In this document: in pieces, positions 19,301-26,695 of the stretch | Position numbering within the stretch: the stretch's first letter is position 1 | Layout: each line of letters begins with the position of its first letter | From: Clostridia bacterium | Lineage (GTDB): Bacteria; Bacillota; Clostridia; Saccharofermentanales; Saccharofermentanaceae | Reading direction: 5' to 3' | Assembly: GCA_016281535.1 (NCBI GenBank) | Contig: JAEEIT010000123.1 | Coordinates: 1-41,990, forward strand | DNA: 41,990 nucleotides | Program-made: the position numbers and the translations under genes | Notes under the pieces: model-generated | What the model saw: only the letters and a program-made list of their open reading frames with translations | The model's database searches: none | What the model was told of the DNA's origin: nothing

Positions 19301-19412
19301 TGACGAAGAAATTGCCAAGAGCGGAACGATCGTAGCTACCATCGAAGCGTCAGGAAGCTCCAGCTTCGGAAGCTACAAGATCAAGAACCTCTACGTCGAA
19401 TACAAGAAGTAA
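16335..19412 (+). CDS. giant acidic, repeat-bearing membrane-anchored protein
   Basis: 1025 residues; I recognise no named family. Residues 1-770 are acidic, low-complexity and probably cytoplasmic; they contain seven EPEEIT repeats (about 337-378), a run of 12 alanines (about 664-675) after a KKK/EE stretch and several recurring tyrosine motifs (see findings). One membrane span follows DKKKSF (about 776-795). Outside comes a Thr/Pro linker of TTTTEAP repeats (about 834-906), then a C-terminal beta-rich domain (about 909-1025, starting PVTSFNTKITNATASGSECS) resembling a cohesin or carbohydrate-binding-like sandwich. The ATG at 16335 has GGAGG 8 bases upstream. It is a lone plus-strand gene. 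A role linking cell surface and cytoplasm is inference only. Confidence 0.75.
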   Translation: MLRNQDNDGKDNERLLHAPSDDSSDPEEASVFGTFRHSQEGSLLSGASVSPDQSSSADPEFMLRHEDDSASGTPEGDDAVRGPLFLSFKANDPASEVSEALREQNKAASLYQTDPIDDPEMAFGQDDVFSQEEGYMDAFPQDSDPQAPDLPEDPFASGFEEEIQPKEPPKPSIMDTMYAKEDYRSTMPKYEIDSSLEDEINASLGDASFSPFSPFAAFKPAEPETPAETETPAETEESSSASSSAESAEPAPVVNDSAVPEPVASETSEPAPVVTESAPETKPVSPFRLPEVETPVADKKAEEVLNEETPAAEPVASDMTSSEESVSEAGTETGPSEPEEITEPEEITEPEEITEPEEITEPEEITEPEEITEPEEITEPEALETSVSEEANAQDTETTPEDAIPASEEPAQEATVPATAVEEVPSSEVSPANDATEESSSVEAETETESTEERPAEQPKVPAASYAAALWHPNTPVKPVPAEDPVNPESVNDSDLASVATYAGQPDAEDESAFASSRSEDEKPLTPESLLSDSSDSSEDQEPDIKSESPTVLDTESLYDTAPIEDPSMADDFPDDLESIYREHDVKADEPATYSAPAVHPHVSIAATNLDPIDSVYNTTPPQAEDTKAEPEEEPFKNHLLFGDEDEQTFNEAAMREAEEKKKAAAAAAAAAAAATAQAANSASDASDSAKLRPGSSLGGSRTASDSKPEEKAERNGSRPGGTINRPAAAPSMSTSAQIVKAQHHRYTAAAQRGSITPVEQQDHIVDKKKSFIKPLVFIGLGLLCLGGLVFCWQYFDLGKAFSAGTTKATRETTYQSKTTSVIDVSSDSDTEDPTTTEAPATTTTEAPATTTTTESPTTTTEAPTTTTEAPTTTTEAPTTTTEAPTTTTEAPTTTTKAPTETTKAPSSSDLPVTSFNTKITNATASGSECSFDIKFTNSGSKTSSLNASIEYVTFTFVTDATITDISCTNFTVVQKEGSKNTFYLYPNSDEEIAKSGTIVATIEASGSSSFGSYKIKNLYVEYKK
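17343..17468 (+). repeat. 18-base tandem repeat, seven copies, inside the giant protein gene
   Basis: Seven consecutive copies of an 18-base unit encoding EPEEIT. Copies differ mostly by T or G at the third base of the proline codon (GAACCT or GAACCG) and once ACT for ACC. The near-identity points to recent slippage or unequal crossing over, so copy number may vary between strains. Confidence 0.95.
18834..19052 (+). repeat. Thr/Pro-rich repeat region (TTTTEAP units)
   Basis: About ten units of the PTTTTEA type encode a threonine- and proline-rich stalk directly after the membrane span. DNA copies are diverged in third positions (ACC, ACG, ACA, ACT), unlike the upstream 18-base repeat, so the amino acid pattern seems selected. 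Such stalks are often O-glycosylated wall-spanning linkers. Confidence 0.9.
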
Positions 19413-19449
19413 CACGTGTCGCCGAAAGGCTTGTATGAATGCAGAAACA

Positions 19450-19484
19450 AAATGGGCTGACTCCTTCTAAGAAGTCAGCCCATT
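19450..19484. terminator. bidirectional terminator between the giant protein gene and prfB
   Basis: Long inverted repeat with arms AATGGGCTGACT and AGTCAGCCCATT between two convergent genes. The T-tract is better on the minus strand (TTTTGTTTC), so it mainly serves prfB. Confidence 0.75.
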
Positions 19485-19508
19485 TACATTCCTGATATAC
19501 TAACAGTT

Positions 19509-20618
19509 TTACTTTTCGATCTTCATGCCGGAAAGGAACGCATTAATGAAACCATCCAGATTTCCGTTCATTACGGCGTCCACGTTTACTTCCTCATATC
19601 CCGTGCGGTGGTCTTTCACCAATGTATACGGGCAGAAAACATACGAACGGATCTGACTTCCCCAGGCGATATCCATCTGTACACCCTTAAGGTCCTCGAT
19701 CTTCTCCATGTGTGCTGCCATCGCCAGAGCGTAAAGTTTCGCCTTCAGCATATTCATCGCCGTTTCACGGTTCTGGATCTGAGAACGTTCCGCCTGGCAG
19801 GCCACGACACATCCTGTCGGAATATGGGTAAGACGGACAGCCGAGTCAGTACGGTTTACGTGCTGACCACCTTTACCGGTAGCACGATATGTATCCACAC
19901 GCACATCCGCCATATCGATCTTGATCTCAATGGAATCATCAAGTTCCGGCATAACTTCACAGGAAGCAAACGATGTATGTCTTCTGGCCGATGAGTCGAA
20001 AGGCGAGATACGAACCAGACGATGTACACCGATCTCCGAACGCAGGAATCCATAGGCATTCTCACCGATGATCATCATAGAAACACTCTTGATCCCGGCT
20101 TCATCACCATCGAGATATTCGAGTTCCTTGATCTCGAACTCATGATCCTGCGCCCAGTGCGTATACATTCTATACAGCATACTCACCCAGTCCTGCGCCT
20201 CGGTTCCGCCGGCACCGGCGTGGAGCGTCAGGATCGCGTTATTCTTGTCATACTCACCGGTAAGGAGTGTCTCGAGACGCATCTTCTCATAATCGGAAGT
20301 GAACTTCTTCACCCCTTCCGTGGCTTCCTCCAGAACAGCTGTATCTTCCGCCTCGTTTCCAAGCTCACACAGAACCAGAAGATCCTCTCGCATGGAAGCA
20401 AGGTCTTCGAAAGACTTGATCCGCTTCTGAAGTCTCTTCATCTTCGTCTGCTCTTTCTGCGCTCGTTCCACATCGTTCCAGTAATCCGGTTCCTGGGATC
20501 TGGCCTCAAGCTCGGAGACCTGATCACTGACCTGCTTGATATGCAGGGCATCTCTGAGAAGTTCGATCTTCTCTTCATATCCTTCCAGTTCCAGACGCAA
20601 ATTGTCGAATTCAAGCAT
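19509..20618 (-). CDS. prfB: peptide chain release factor 2
   Basis: 369 residues, full length. The stop-codon reading tripeptide SPF (205-207) identifies RF2 (UGA/UAA) rather than RF1, and GGQ (250-252) is the peptidyl-transfer motif. The frame is continuous from MLEFDNLRLELEG; there is no in-frame TGA near codon 25, so the usual autoregulatory +1 frameshift is absent. The start overlaps the aminotransferase stop by one base (TAATG), so it depends on translation of that gene. It terminates at the hairpin 19450-19484. Confidence 0.96.
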   Translation of the reverse strand: MLEFDNLRLELEGYEEKIELLRDALHIKQVSDQVSELEARSQEPDYWNDVERAQKEQTKMKRLQKRIKSFEDLASMREDLLVLCELGNEAEDTAVLEEATEGVKKFTSDYEKMRLETLLTGEYDKNNAILTLHAGAGGTEAQDWVSMLYRMYTHWAQDHEFEIKELEYLDGDEAGIKSVSMMIIGENAYGFLRSEIGVHRLVRISPFDSSARRHTSFASCEVMPELDDSIEIKIDMADVRVDTYRATGKGGQHVNRTDSAVRLTHIPTGCVVACQAERSQIQNRETAMNMLKAKLYALAMAAHMEKIEDLKGVQMDIAWGSQIRSYVFCPYTLVKDHRTGYEEVNVDAVMNGNLDGFINAFLSGMKIEK

Positions 20619-21814
20619 TATTCCTTACTCCCGTTCTTTAATTCATTCACAAACTCTTTCAATCTTCGCATCGCTTCCTGGATATTCTCCATGGAAGCCG
20701 CATAACTGATTCGTACATGACCTTCTCCGCACTTGCCGAAAGCACTACCCGGAACGATGGCGACTCGTTTCTCCATGAGGAATTTCTCACAGAACTCCTC
20801 GCATGAAAGACCCAGCCCTTCGATACAAGGGAAAGCGTAGAAAGCACCGGTCGGTTCGAAGCAGGTAAGCCCGGCCTCGCGAAGACCTTTCACGATTACT
20901 CTTCTTCTCCGGTTATACTCATCGCGCATCTCTTCCACTTCTTTATCCCCGTTTCTGCAGGCTTCGATCACTGCATACTGAGCCGTTGTCGGAGAACACA
21001 TGATGCAGTACTGGTGCACTTTATTCATCGCAGCAATCAGCGGCGCCGGTCCGGCCATATAGCCGATACGCCAGCCTGTCATCGCAAAAGACTTGGAAAA
21101 GCCGTTGATGACGATCGTTCTGTCGTACATTTCCGGGAAGTTGGCGATCGATGCCGGCTTCTCTCCTGTATAACTCAATTCGGAATACAGTTCATCCGAA
21201 ACGACGAATACATCCGGATGACGTAGAAGGACGTCCTTGATCCGGGAAAGATCACTATATGTCATGGTCGCACCGGTCGGATTTCCCGGGTAACCGAGGA
21301 TGATATACTTCGTCTTATCTGTAATCGCCGCTTCCAGTGCTTCCGGAGTCAGCTTATACTGGTCTTCCTCTTTCGTCTCGATTACGACCGGAACACCGTG
21401 GGCCAGTGTAACTGTGGCTTTATAGGCTACGAAGCAGGGTTCCAGGATAATGACCTCATCACCCGGATCGATCAGGGATCTGGCAATCAGATCAAGTGCT
21501 TCACTTCCGCCAACCGTGACCAGAATCTGTTTCTTCGGATCATACTTCAGTTCGAATCTTCTCTCGAGATACTCAGAGATCGCTTTACGGACTTCCATGT
21601 ATCCCTGATTCGGAGAATAGTGCGTGCATCCATCTTCCAGCGAGAAAATGCCGGTTTCCCGGATATTCCAGGGAGTGACAAAATCCGGTTCGCCGATAGA
21701 AAGAGAAATGACTTCACCCTTCATCTCGTTCGCCAGGTCAAAGAAACGACGGATCGCCGAAGGTGCGATACTGTTAACAACTGTCGATATTTTGCTCTGA
21801 TAATCGATTTCCAT
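20618..21814 (-). CDS. PLP-dependent class I/II aminotransferase
   Basis: 398 residues. Fold-type I aminotransferase with the PLP lysine in NGFSKSFAMTGWRIGY (Lys241), substrate Arg near the C-terminus (HVRISYA), NPTG motif (GYPGNPTGA), and the aspartate of VVSDELYSE. The family resembles PatA/AspC-type enzymes acting on aspartate or aromatic amino acids; substrate not certain. It lies 26 bases downstream of an Lrp-type regulator and overlaps prfB by one base. Lrp regulators often control adjacent amino acid genes. Confidence 0.93.
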   Translation of the reverse strand: MEIDYQSKISTVVNSIAPSAIRRFFDLANEMKGEVISLSIGEPDFVTPWNIRETGIFSLEDGCTHYSPNQGYMEVRKAISEYLERRFELKYDPKKQILVTVGGSEALDLIARSLIDPGDEVIILEPCFVAYKATVTLAHGVPVVIETKEEDQYKLTPEALEAAITDKTKYIILGYPGNPTGATMTYSDLSRIKDVLLRHPDVFVVSDELYSELSYTGEKPASIANFPEMYDRTIVINGFSKSFAMTGWRIGYMAGPAPLIAAMNKVHQYCIMCSPTTAQYAVIEACRNGDKEVEEMRDEYNRRRRVIVKGLREAGLTCFEPTGAFYAFPCIEGLGLSCEEFCEKFLMEKRVAIVPGSAFGKCGEGHVRISYAASMENIQEAMRRLKEFVNELKNGSKE

Positions 21815-21840
21815 GGTTTTTCTTACCTCTCAGCTACATC

Positions 21841-22329
21841 TCATAGAACGATCGCTTCTCGGTCATCTTTCTGTTTCTGAGTGAACAGAGTGCCATTGCT
21901 CTTATACTTCTTCAGGATGAAGTGTGTAGAGGTCGAGAGCACACCCTCCAGCGGTGCGATCTTCTCTGATACGAAGTTAGCGACTTCTCTCAGCGTGGAG
22001 TCTTCAATGATCAGCATCAGATCGAACCCACCGGACATAAGGTAACAGGAAGAAACCTGCGGATAGCGGTAGAACTGACTGGCTATCTTATCAAAACCCT
22101 GATTTCTCTGGGGGGTGATACGGACTTCGATCAATGCCGTTACTTCTTCCCGATCCGTTTTCTCCCAGTTGATCATGGTGTTATACCCAAGGATCACATT
22201 CTCTTTCTTACAAGCTTCGAGTTCAGCAACGATCTCCTCCGCTGAGGTGTTCAGCATCACGGCCAGATCTTCAACCTTGACCCTTGCATTATGTTCCACC
22301 AGTTTTAATAATTCGATTCGGTTCACCAT
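21841..22329 (-). CDS. Lrp/AsnC family transcriptional regulator
   Basis: 162 residues. An N-terminal helix-turn-helix (about 5-55: LLKLVEHNARVKVEDLAVML, then EIVAELEACKKENVILGYN) is followed by a RAM/ligand domain (about 65-145, with EVRITPQRNQGFDKIA and CYLMSGGFDLMLIIEDSTLREVANFV). Such proteins sense amino acids and act as octamers. It is the first gene of the operon with the aminotransferase and prfB and likely controls it and itself. GGAGGG lies about 7 bases upstream of the start. Confidence 0.9.
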   Translation of the reverse strand: MVNRIELLKLVEHNARVKVEDLAVMLNTSAEEIVAELEACKKENVILGYNTMINWEKTDREEVTALIEVRITPQRNQGFDKIASQFYRYPQVSSCYLMSGGFDLMLIIEDSTLREVANFVSEKIAPLEGVLSTSTHFILKKYKSNGTLFTQKQKDDREAIVL

Positions 22330-22422
22330 ATTTCCGCCCTCCGAGCAAAATCACTTATGCTATTCTACCATAACAGCTATGAATGTGTGTACAGTCTGTG
22401 CCAACGGCATTAGAAAATACAG

Positions 22423-22456
22423 AAGATGGGTCACCTTAAGAAAGATGGCCCATCTT
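22423..22456 (-). terminator. possible terminator of malic enzyme gene
   Basis: A hairpin with arms AAGATGGG and CCCATCTT about 20 bases after the malic enzyme stop. The T-tract is poor (TTCTGTATTTTC), so it is a weak candidate. Confidence 0.45.
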
Positions 22457-22475
22457 TGGATCTTTAATTTCGTAT

Positions 22476-23648
22476 TCAGATACGAGCTACGCCGCTCTTT
22501 CTTGCAGCCTCAGCAACTGCAGCAGCAACAGCCTTACCAACGCGCGGATCAAATGCATCCGGGAGAATGTACTCAGGATTGAGTTCTTCGTCAGAAACAA
22601 CACCTGCGATAGCGTTCGCCGCAGCGATCTTCATCTCATCGTTGATATCGGAAGCACGTACATCAAGGGCACCACGGAAGATACCCGGGAAAGCAAGTAC
22701 GTTGTTTACCTGGTTCGGGAAGTCGGAACGGCCTGTAGCCATAACCGCAACGCCGGCCTTCTTTGCCTCATCCGGCAGGATCTCCGGTACAGGGTTCGCG
22801 CAAGCAAATACGATCGGATCCTTCGCCATGGTAGCTACCATCTCAGCAGTCAGTACGCCCGGAGCAGAAACACCGATGAATACGTCTGCGCCAACGATGA
22901 CATCCTTGAGGGAACCCTTCTTCATCTTCTGGTTGGTGATGGCAGCGATCTCTTCCTTAGCAGAGTTGAGCTTCTCACGTCCCTGGTAGATCGCACCTGT
23001 TCTGTCGCAGAGGACTACGTCCTTCAGACCACGGGAAATAAGGAGCTTCGTGATAGCCGTAGCTGCAGCACCGGCACCGTTAACAACAACAGAGATCTCT
23101 TCGATCTTCTTGCCAACGATCTTCAGAGCGTTGGTAAGACCAGCCAGAGTGATAACAGCTGTACCGTGCTGGTCATCGTGGAAAATCGGGATATCACATC
23201 TTTCCTTCAACTTCTTCTCGATTTCGAAACATCTCGGAGCGGAGATATCCTCCAGGTTTACGCCGCCAAAGGAACCGGCCAGGAGTGCGACGGTGTTCAC
23301 GATGTCATCCACTTCCTTGGAACGGATGCACAGCGGGAAAGCATCTACATCGCCGAAAGCCTTAAACAGCGCGCACTTACCTTCCATAACCGGCATACCT
23401 GCTTCCGGTCCGATATCACCCAGACCAAGAACAGCCGTCCCGTCTGTGACAACAGCTACGAGGTTATGACGACGTGTATATTTGTAGGAGAGATCGACAT
23501 CTTTGGAGATCTCGAGACACGGCTCAGCAACACCCGGTGTATATGCAACAGAAAGATCGTGCTTGGAAGCTACAGGAGCACGTGTGATGACTTCGATTTT
23601 ACCCTGCCATTCGGTATGCTTAAGAATGGCTTCTTCTTTAATATCCAT
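22476..23648 (-). CDS. malic enzyme (oxaloacetate-decarboxylating malate dehydrogenase)
   Basis: 390 residues, the short prokaryotic MaeB-type without a phosphotransacetylase tail. It has the signature SVAYTPGVAEPCLEI, the metal/substrate segment GLGDIGPEAGMPVMEGK, FHDDQHGTAVI with the catalytic Asp pair and the NAD(P) motif NGAGAAATA. It converts malate to pyruvate and CO2 while reducing NAD(P). Start has GGAGG 9 bases upstream and a clear promoter above. It is monocistronic. Confidence 0.95.
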   Translation of the reverse strand: MDIKEEAILKHTEWQGKIEVITRAPVASKHDLSVAYTPGVAEPCLEISKDVDLSYKYTRRHNLVAVVTDGTAVLGLGDIGPEAGMPVMEGKCALFKAFGDVDAFPLCIRSKEVDDIVNTVALLAGSFGGVNLEDISAPRCFEIEKKLKERCDIPIFHDDQHGTAVITLAGLTNALKIVGKKIEEISVVVNGAGAAATAITKLLISRGLKDVVLCDRTGAIYQGREKLNSAKEEIAAITNQKMKKGSLKDVIVGADVFIGVSAPGVLTAEMVATMAKDPIVFACANPVPEILPDEAKKAGVAVMATGRSDFPNQVNNVLAFPGIFRGALDVRASDINDEMKIAAANAIAGVVSDEELNPEYILPDAFDPRVGKAVAAAVAEAARKSGVARI

Positions 23649-23691
23649 AAGTTCAATCCTCCACAGTATGTTTTAATAATTAAACATAACA

Positions 23692-23720
23692 ATAATAGGC
23701 AAACCGATGGGAAATTTCAA
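23692..23720 (-). promoter_or_regulatory. sigma-A promoter of malic enzyme
   Basis: Minus strand TTGAAA, 17 bases, TATTAT (each 5 of 6), about 45 bases upstream of the start codon. Confidence 0.75.
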
Positions 23721-23797
23721 TTCATGAAATAACCAAAGATACCTATTAAATAAATCAGAATGAATGCATATTGCCAAATGAAGGCGGAAAATGAAAA

Positions 23798-24544
23798 TTA
23801 TTCGTTCTCAAGAACCGTAACCATATGATAGCGGGCGCCCATATTACGGAAAGCAACCAGAACGAAATATGCGCGTAGGAAACCTTCCACCAGATACAGC
23901 CCGACTGACCCTTCGCTTAATACGAACATAACCAGAAGATGCAGAAGGACATAGATCAGGAGTATTCCGGACAATTCCACGAAAATGGATAAGCGGTGTC
24001 CTCGGGTCCGAAGAGAACTCAGCAGAGTCGATGTATAGGCATCCTTCTTCTCGAAAAAGACAAGACCCGGGCGTAAGTAGAAAGACGGGATAAAGAACAG
24101 AAATGCGAAGGGCAGGAAGCCGATCAACAGCAGGGCCGGAATACATATCGACGCTGAATACAGGACCAGCCACCAGATCCTGGTGAAGAAGATCCCGGGA
24201 GCCTTAGAAATTGATACATTTCGGAGATCACAGCCATACATCGTAAAATAAAACAGGCCGATCAGGTACATGACCGAAATATATACGCCAACAGAAAGCA
24301 TATAGACCATATTATCGATCGTGAAGGCCTTCTCGAAAGGATTTGCCTCAACGAACGAAATATAATCCTCAGCCTCCATCATATCCTCATACCAGTACAT
24401 GAACTGTGAGAAGTCAGGATCTCCGGGAGGATACTTCAGGAACCAAAAAGAAACTCCCCATGCAAAAAGGAGGAGCAGCACGGCTGCCCACCTTTTGCTG
24501 AGAGAGTCAATTTGAAACGATTGAAATGGTTTCGAGAGGATCAT
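23798..24544 (-). CDS. polytopic membrane protein of unknown function
   Basis: 248 residues with about five or six hydrophobic spans (for example VLLLLFAWGVSFWFL, YISVMYLIGLFYFTMYG, FLPFAFLFFIPSFYL, ILLIYVLLHLLVMFVL) and a helix with LLSSLRTRGHR near the middle. It resembles DUF975-like membrane proteins only in general shape. It starts 21 bases downstream of the 2Fe-2S ferredoxin gene with GAGGT before the ATG, so it may be the last gene of the redox cluster, although its relation to it is unclear. Confidence 0.55.
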   Translation of the reverse strand: MILSKPFQSFQIDSLSKRWAAVLLLLFAWGVSFWFLKYPPGDPDFSQFMYWYEDMMEAEDYISFVEANPFEKAFTIDNMVYMLSVGVYISVMYLIGLFYFTMYGCDLRNVSISKAPGIFFTRIWWLVLYSASICIPALLLIGFLPFAFLFFIPSFYLRPGLVFFEKKDAYTSTLLSSLRTRGHRLSIFVELSGILLIYVLLHLLVMFVLSEGSVGLYLVEGFLRAYFVLVAFRNMGARYHMVTVLENE

Positions 24545-24565
24545 GATTACCTCTGCGACCCGATA

Positions 24566-24931
24566 TTAAAGATTCGCTGTAGCGATCGTCAGATCTTCGC
24601 AAACCTGACCATTGACGATGTGCTCGGCAACCATACGCTTCGCCTTATTCGGATCCATCTTAATATATGTTACCTTGGAGCCATCCGCATCGATTACTTC
24701 TACGATCGGCTCATACTTGCAAAGGCCGATGCAGCCTGTCATCGTAACAGCAACATCCTCGATACCGCGGGTCTTCAGTTCTTCAACGATCGCAGTCATG
24801 ACCGGACGTGCACCGGCTGCGATACCGCAGGTAGCCATACCGACTACGATACGCTTACCGGCTTCGGATCTTGCGGACATGTCGGACTTTGCCTTGTTCT
24901 TGATTGCTTCGAGTTCTGCTAATGATTTCAT
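24566..24931 (-). CDS. (2Fe-2S) ferredoxin-like protein, NuoE/thioredoxin fold
   Basis: 121 residues starting MKSLAELEAIKNKAKS. The start at 24931 has GGAGG 9 bases upstream. It has the thioredoxin-like ferredoxin pattern: Cys35 in GMATCGIAAGA and Cys67/Cys71 in TGCIGLC; Cys111 near the end is not in a typical place. Canonical four-cysteine ferredoxins of this fold have a second Cys in the first pair, which I do not see here. In Clostridia such genes lie beside the histidine-kinase-like gene and hydrogenase genes hydB/hydA. Here it starts 2 bases after the ATPase stop, but no hydB/hydA follows. Confidence 0.85.
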   Translation of the reverse strand: MKSLAELEAIKNKAKSDMSARSEAGKRIVVGMATCGIAAGARPVMTAIVEELKTRGIEDVAVTMTGCIGLCKYEPIVEVIDADGSKVTYIKMDPNKAKRMVAEHIVNGQVCEDLTIATANL

Positions 24932-24933
24932 AC

Positions 24934-25500
24934 TTATAAACCTCCAAGTATTAATTCTTGTTGTTCGCGATAATAGTCGCACAAGAACAGATAGATCTCC
25001 GGTTCCTGTAGTGACATGCCATCGAGCTTCTCCTTGATCTCTCTGGTATCGATCACAGCCTTTCCCTTCACATCGTGCTCGAAGATCACCACGAAATCGC
25101 AGGTCTTCTCACAAGAGCCGACAAGTGCTGCCAGTGATTCTCCGACGTCTCCCAACGGAAGACAATCGATTGATGAAGGCACCAGCTCTGCAATGACCTT
25201 CGTCCCTTCACCGAGTTTACTCTGGATCTCCAGGCTGCCGCCTGTCAATTCACAAAGCTCCTTCAGAAGCGGAAGACCCAGTCCGACCTTGCGGGTACTT
25301 CTTGTCGTTGCGAAGGGATCTGTCACCCGTGAAACGAATTCCTCACTCATCCCGCATCCGTTATCGATAAACTCGATAATCAGCCGGTCTTCTTTCGATA
25401 TCATGTTGATCCGAAGAGTAACCAGTGATGCTCCGGCTCTCGTCGAGTTCGTCAGGATATCCAGAATATGAAGTGATAATTCTCTCAAGCAACTCCCCAT
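24934..25500 (-). CDS. histidine-kinase-type (GHKL) ATP-binding protein
   Basis: 188 residues with only the ATP-binding domain of a histidine kinase: N-box HILDILTNSTRAGA, G1 box DNGCGM, G2 box VGLGLPLLKELCELTGG, then a C-terminal part (about 110-188) of unclear fold. There is no dimerisation/phosphoacceptor domain. Relatives sit in hydrogenase gene clusters of Clostridia. The start is uncertain: the ATG at 25500 has GGAG only one base upstream; a TTG four codons later (25488) has GGGGAG at better spacing and is close to the usual 'RELSLHILDI' start of relatives. Confidence 0.82.
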   Translation of the reverse strand: MGSCLRELSLHILDILTNSTRAGASLVTLRINMISKEDRLIIEFIDNGCGMSEEFVSRVTDPFATTRSTRKVGLGLPLLKELCELTGGSLEIQSKLGEGTKVIAELVPSSIDCLPLGDVGESLAALVGSCEKTCDFVVIFEHDVKGKAVIDTREIKEKLDGMSLQEPEIYLFLCDYYREQQELILGGL

Positions 25501-25562
25501 TCTCCGGTCACATACGGCCGGAAAAGCACTTCAGATCTCTATTTGTTATTGTCAACTCGTAT

Positions 25563-25592
25563 ATTATATCACTTTCTCATCAGATCCCGCAA
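25563..25592 (-). promoter_or_regulatory. internal promoter before the GHKL ATPase and ferredoxin genes
   Basis: Minus strand TTGCGG, 18 bases, TATAAT, with the -35 inside the end of the PHP gene. It would allow separate expression of the distal genes of the redox cluster. Confidence 0.5.
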
Positions 25593-26327
25593 TGCATTTA
25601 CGAAGCACTCCGCATCAAGATCCGGACTTTTTTCCAAAGGAAGCTTCAGTGAGTAACCCGGATCAGCGATATCCGGAAGCTGATGGGCATCCGAGTCAAC
25701 GATATAATGATAGGAAGAAAGCTCCGGATGCTTATCCCAGAAATCCGGGAGATTGCATCTGCGGCTCACTTCAAGAAGCCTACCCTTCCACTCCGGGGGA
25801 ACAGTGCCAAGAGATGCCACCATGCTGTATGAATCCTTATCGATATGTGCAGGGATCGCCGCCGCCCCCATACTGTCGAGTTTCTCGAACAGTTCGATCA
25901 TAGACACATCCGAGCCCGTAGAAAGCAGATATTCCAATTCCTCCACAACCTCATCATCGTCATTCATGACATACTGATTTCCGAAGATCTCCACACGGTT
26001 CTTGATCTTCGGGCGGTGAGCTGTCCAGAACTCCTCGAATTCCAGTGCTTTTTCCAAAGAGGGAAAAAGACCGAGTACATGGAAACCTTCGGCCACTTCG
26101 ACCTCCATACCGGGAATAACGAGCGGAGCCTTCCCATGTTCTTTCTTAAGGAATTCGGCACATTTCATCGCAGCGCCACAATTCCTCGCCGAACAGTGAT
26201 CCGTGATTGCGATCACATCCAGACCATTCAGAAGCGCCATCGAAACCATATTACCCGGCGTCATATCGTTCTCGGCACAGGGCGATACGGCAGAATGCAT
26301 ATGCAGATCACATACGAAAATGGACAT
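25569..26327 (-). CDS. PHP domain metal-dependent phosphoesterase
   Basis: 252 residues. The metal-binding motifs of the PHP fold are present in order: DLHMHS (7-12), ITDHCSARN, PGMEVEV, AIPAHIDKDS and VDSDAHQLPD. PHP enzymes hydrolyse phosphoesters (nucleotides or histidinol phosphate); the substrate here is unknown. This one lies 11 bases after the second DRTGG gene in the hydrogenase-like cluster, a neighbourhood common in Clostridia. A signalling nucleotide or phosphate could be its substrate; this is inference. Confidence 0.88.
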   Translation of the reverse strand: MSIFVCDLHMHSAVSPCAENDMTPGNMVSMALLNGLDVIAITDHCSARNCGAAMKCAEFLKKEHGKAPLVIPGMEVEVAEGFHVLGLFPSLEKALEFEEFWTAHRPKIKNRVEIFGNQYVMNDDDEVVEELEYLLSTGSDVSMIELFEKLDSMGAAAIPAHIDKDSYSMVASLGTVPPEWKGRLLEVSRRCNLPDFWDKHPELSSYHYIVDSDAHQLPDIADPGYSLKLPLEKSPDLDAECFVNALRDLMRK

Positions 26328-26338
26328 ATCCGGTTCGA

Positions 26339-26695
26339 TCAGGCCTCCATCGTTTCCAGGATCCCGCTAAGCACAGCACAGGCAGCGTATGTATCCAGTT
26401 CGGTGCTGCACACGCAGATCTCTTCGGACTTTGCTCTCTCAAGGACCGATTCCTGCAGCGACACGCCTTCCGTCAGGATGACGAGAGGGCACTCGTTTAA
26501 TGACGCAACCGCAATAACGTTTACGCTGTTCAGGATCGTAAACCAGCATTCATTATTCTGAAGATGGGCCATGACATGACTTAACATATCACCTGCATAT
26601 CCCTTCGAAATCACGGCATCCGGCTGAAACACTTCAGTCAGCACGCTAAGTCCCATTGCTTCAATTATCTCAGAAACTGTCTTCATATCCTTCAT
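26339..26695 (-). CDS. DRTGG domain protein (copy 2)
   Basis: 118 residues, a single DRTGG-type domain (MKTVSEIIEAMGLSVLTEV, KGYAGDMLSHVMAHLQNNEC, VNVIAVASLNECPLVIL). The domain is related to the N-terminus of HPr-kinase-like and CBS-linked regulators and its ligand is unknown. The ATG overlaps the hydrogenase-like stop as ATGA, with a second ATG three codons later that has AAGGA 9 bases upstream and may be the real start. A paralogue lies at 28447-28803. Confidence 0.82.
   Translation of the reverse strand: MKDMKTVSEIIEAMGLSVLTEVFQPDAVISKGYAGDMLSHVMAHLQNNECWFTILNSVNVIAVASLNECPLVILTEGVSLQESVLERAKSEEICVCSTELDTYAACAVLSGILETMEA

Noticed and set aside
20540-20618. Programmed frameshift site in prfB
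   Set aside because: No in-frame stop or slippery sequence; the reading frame is continuous.
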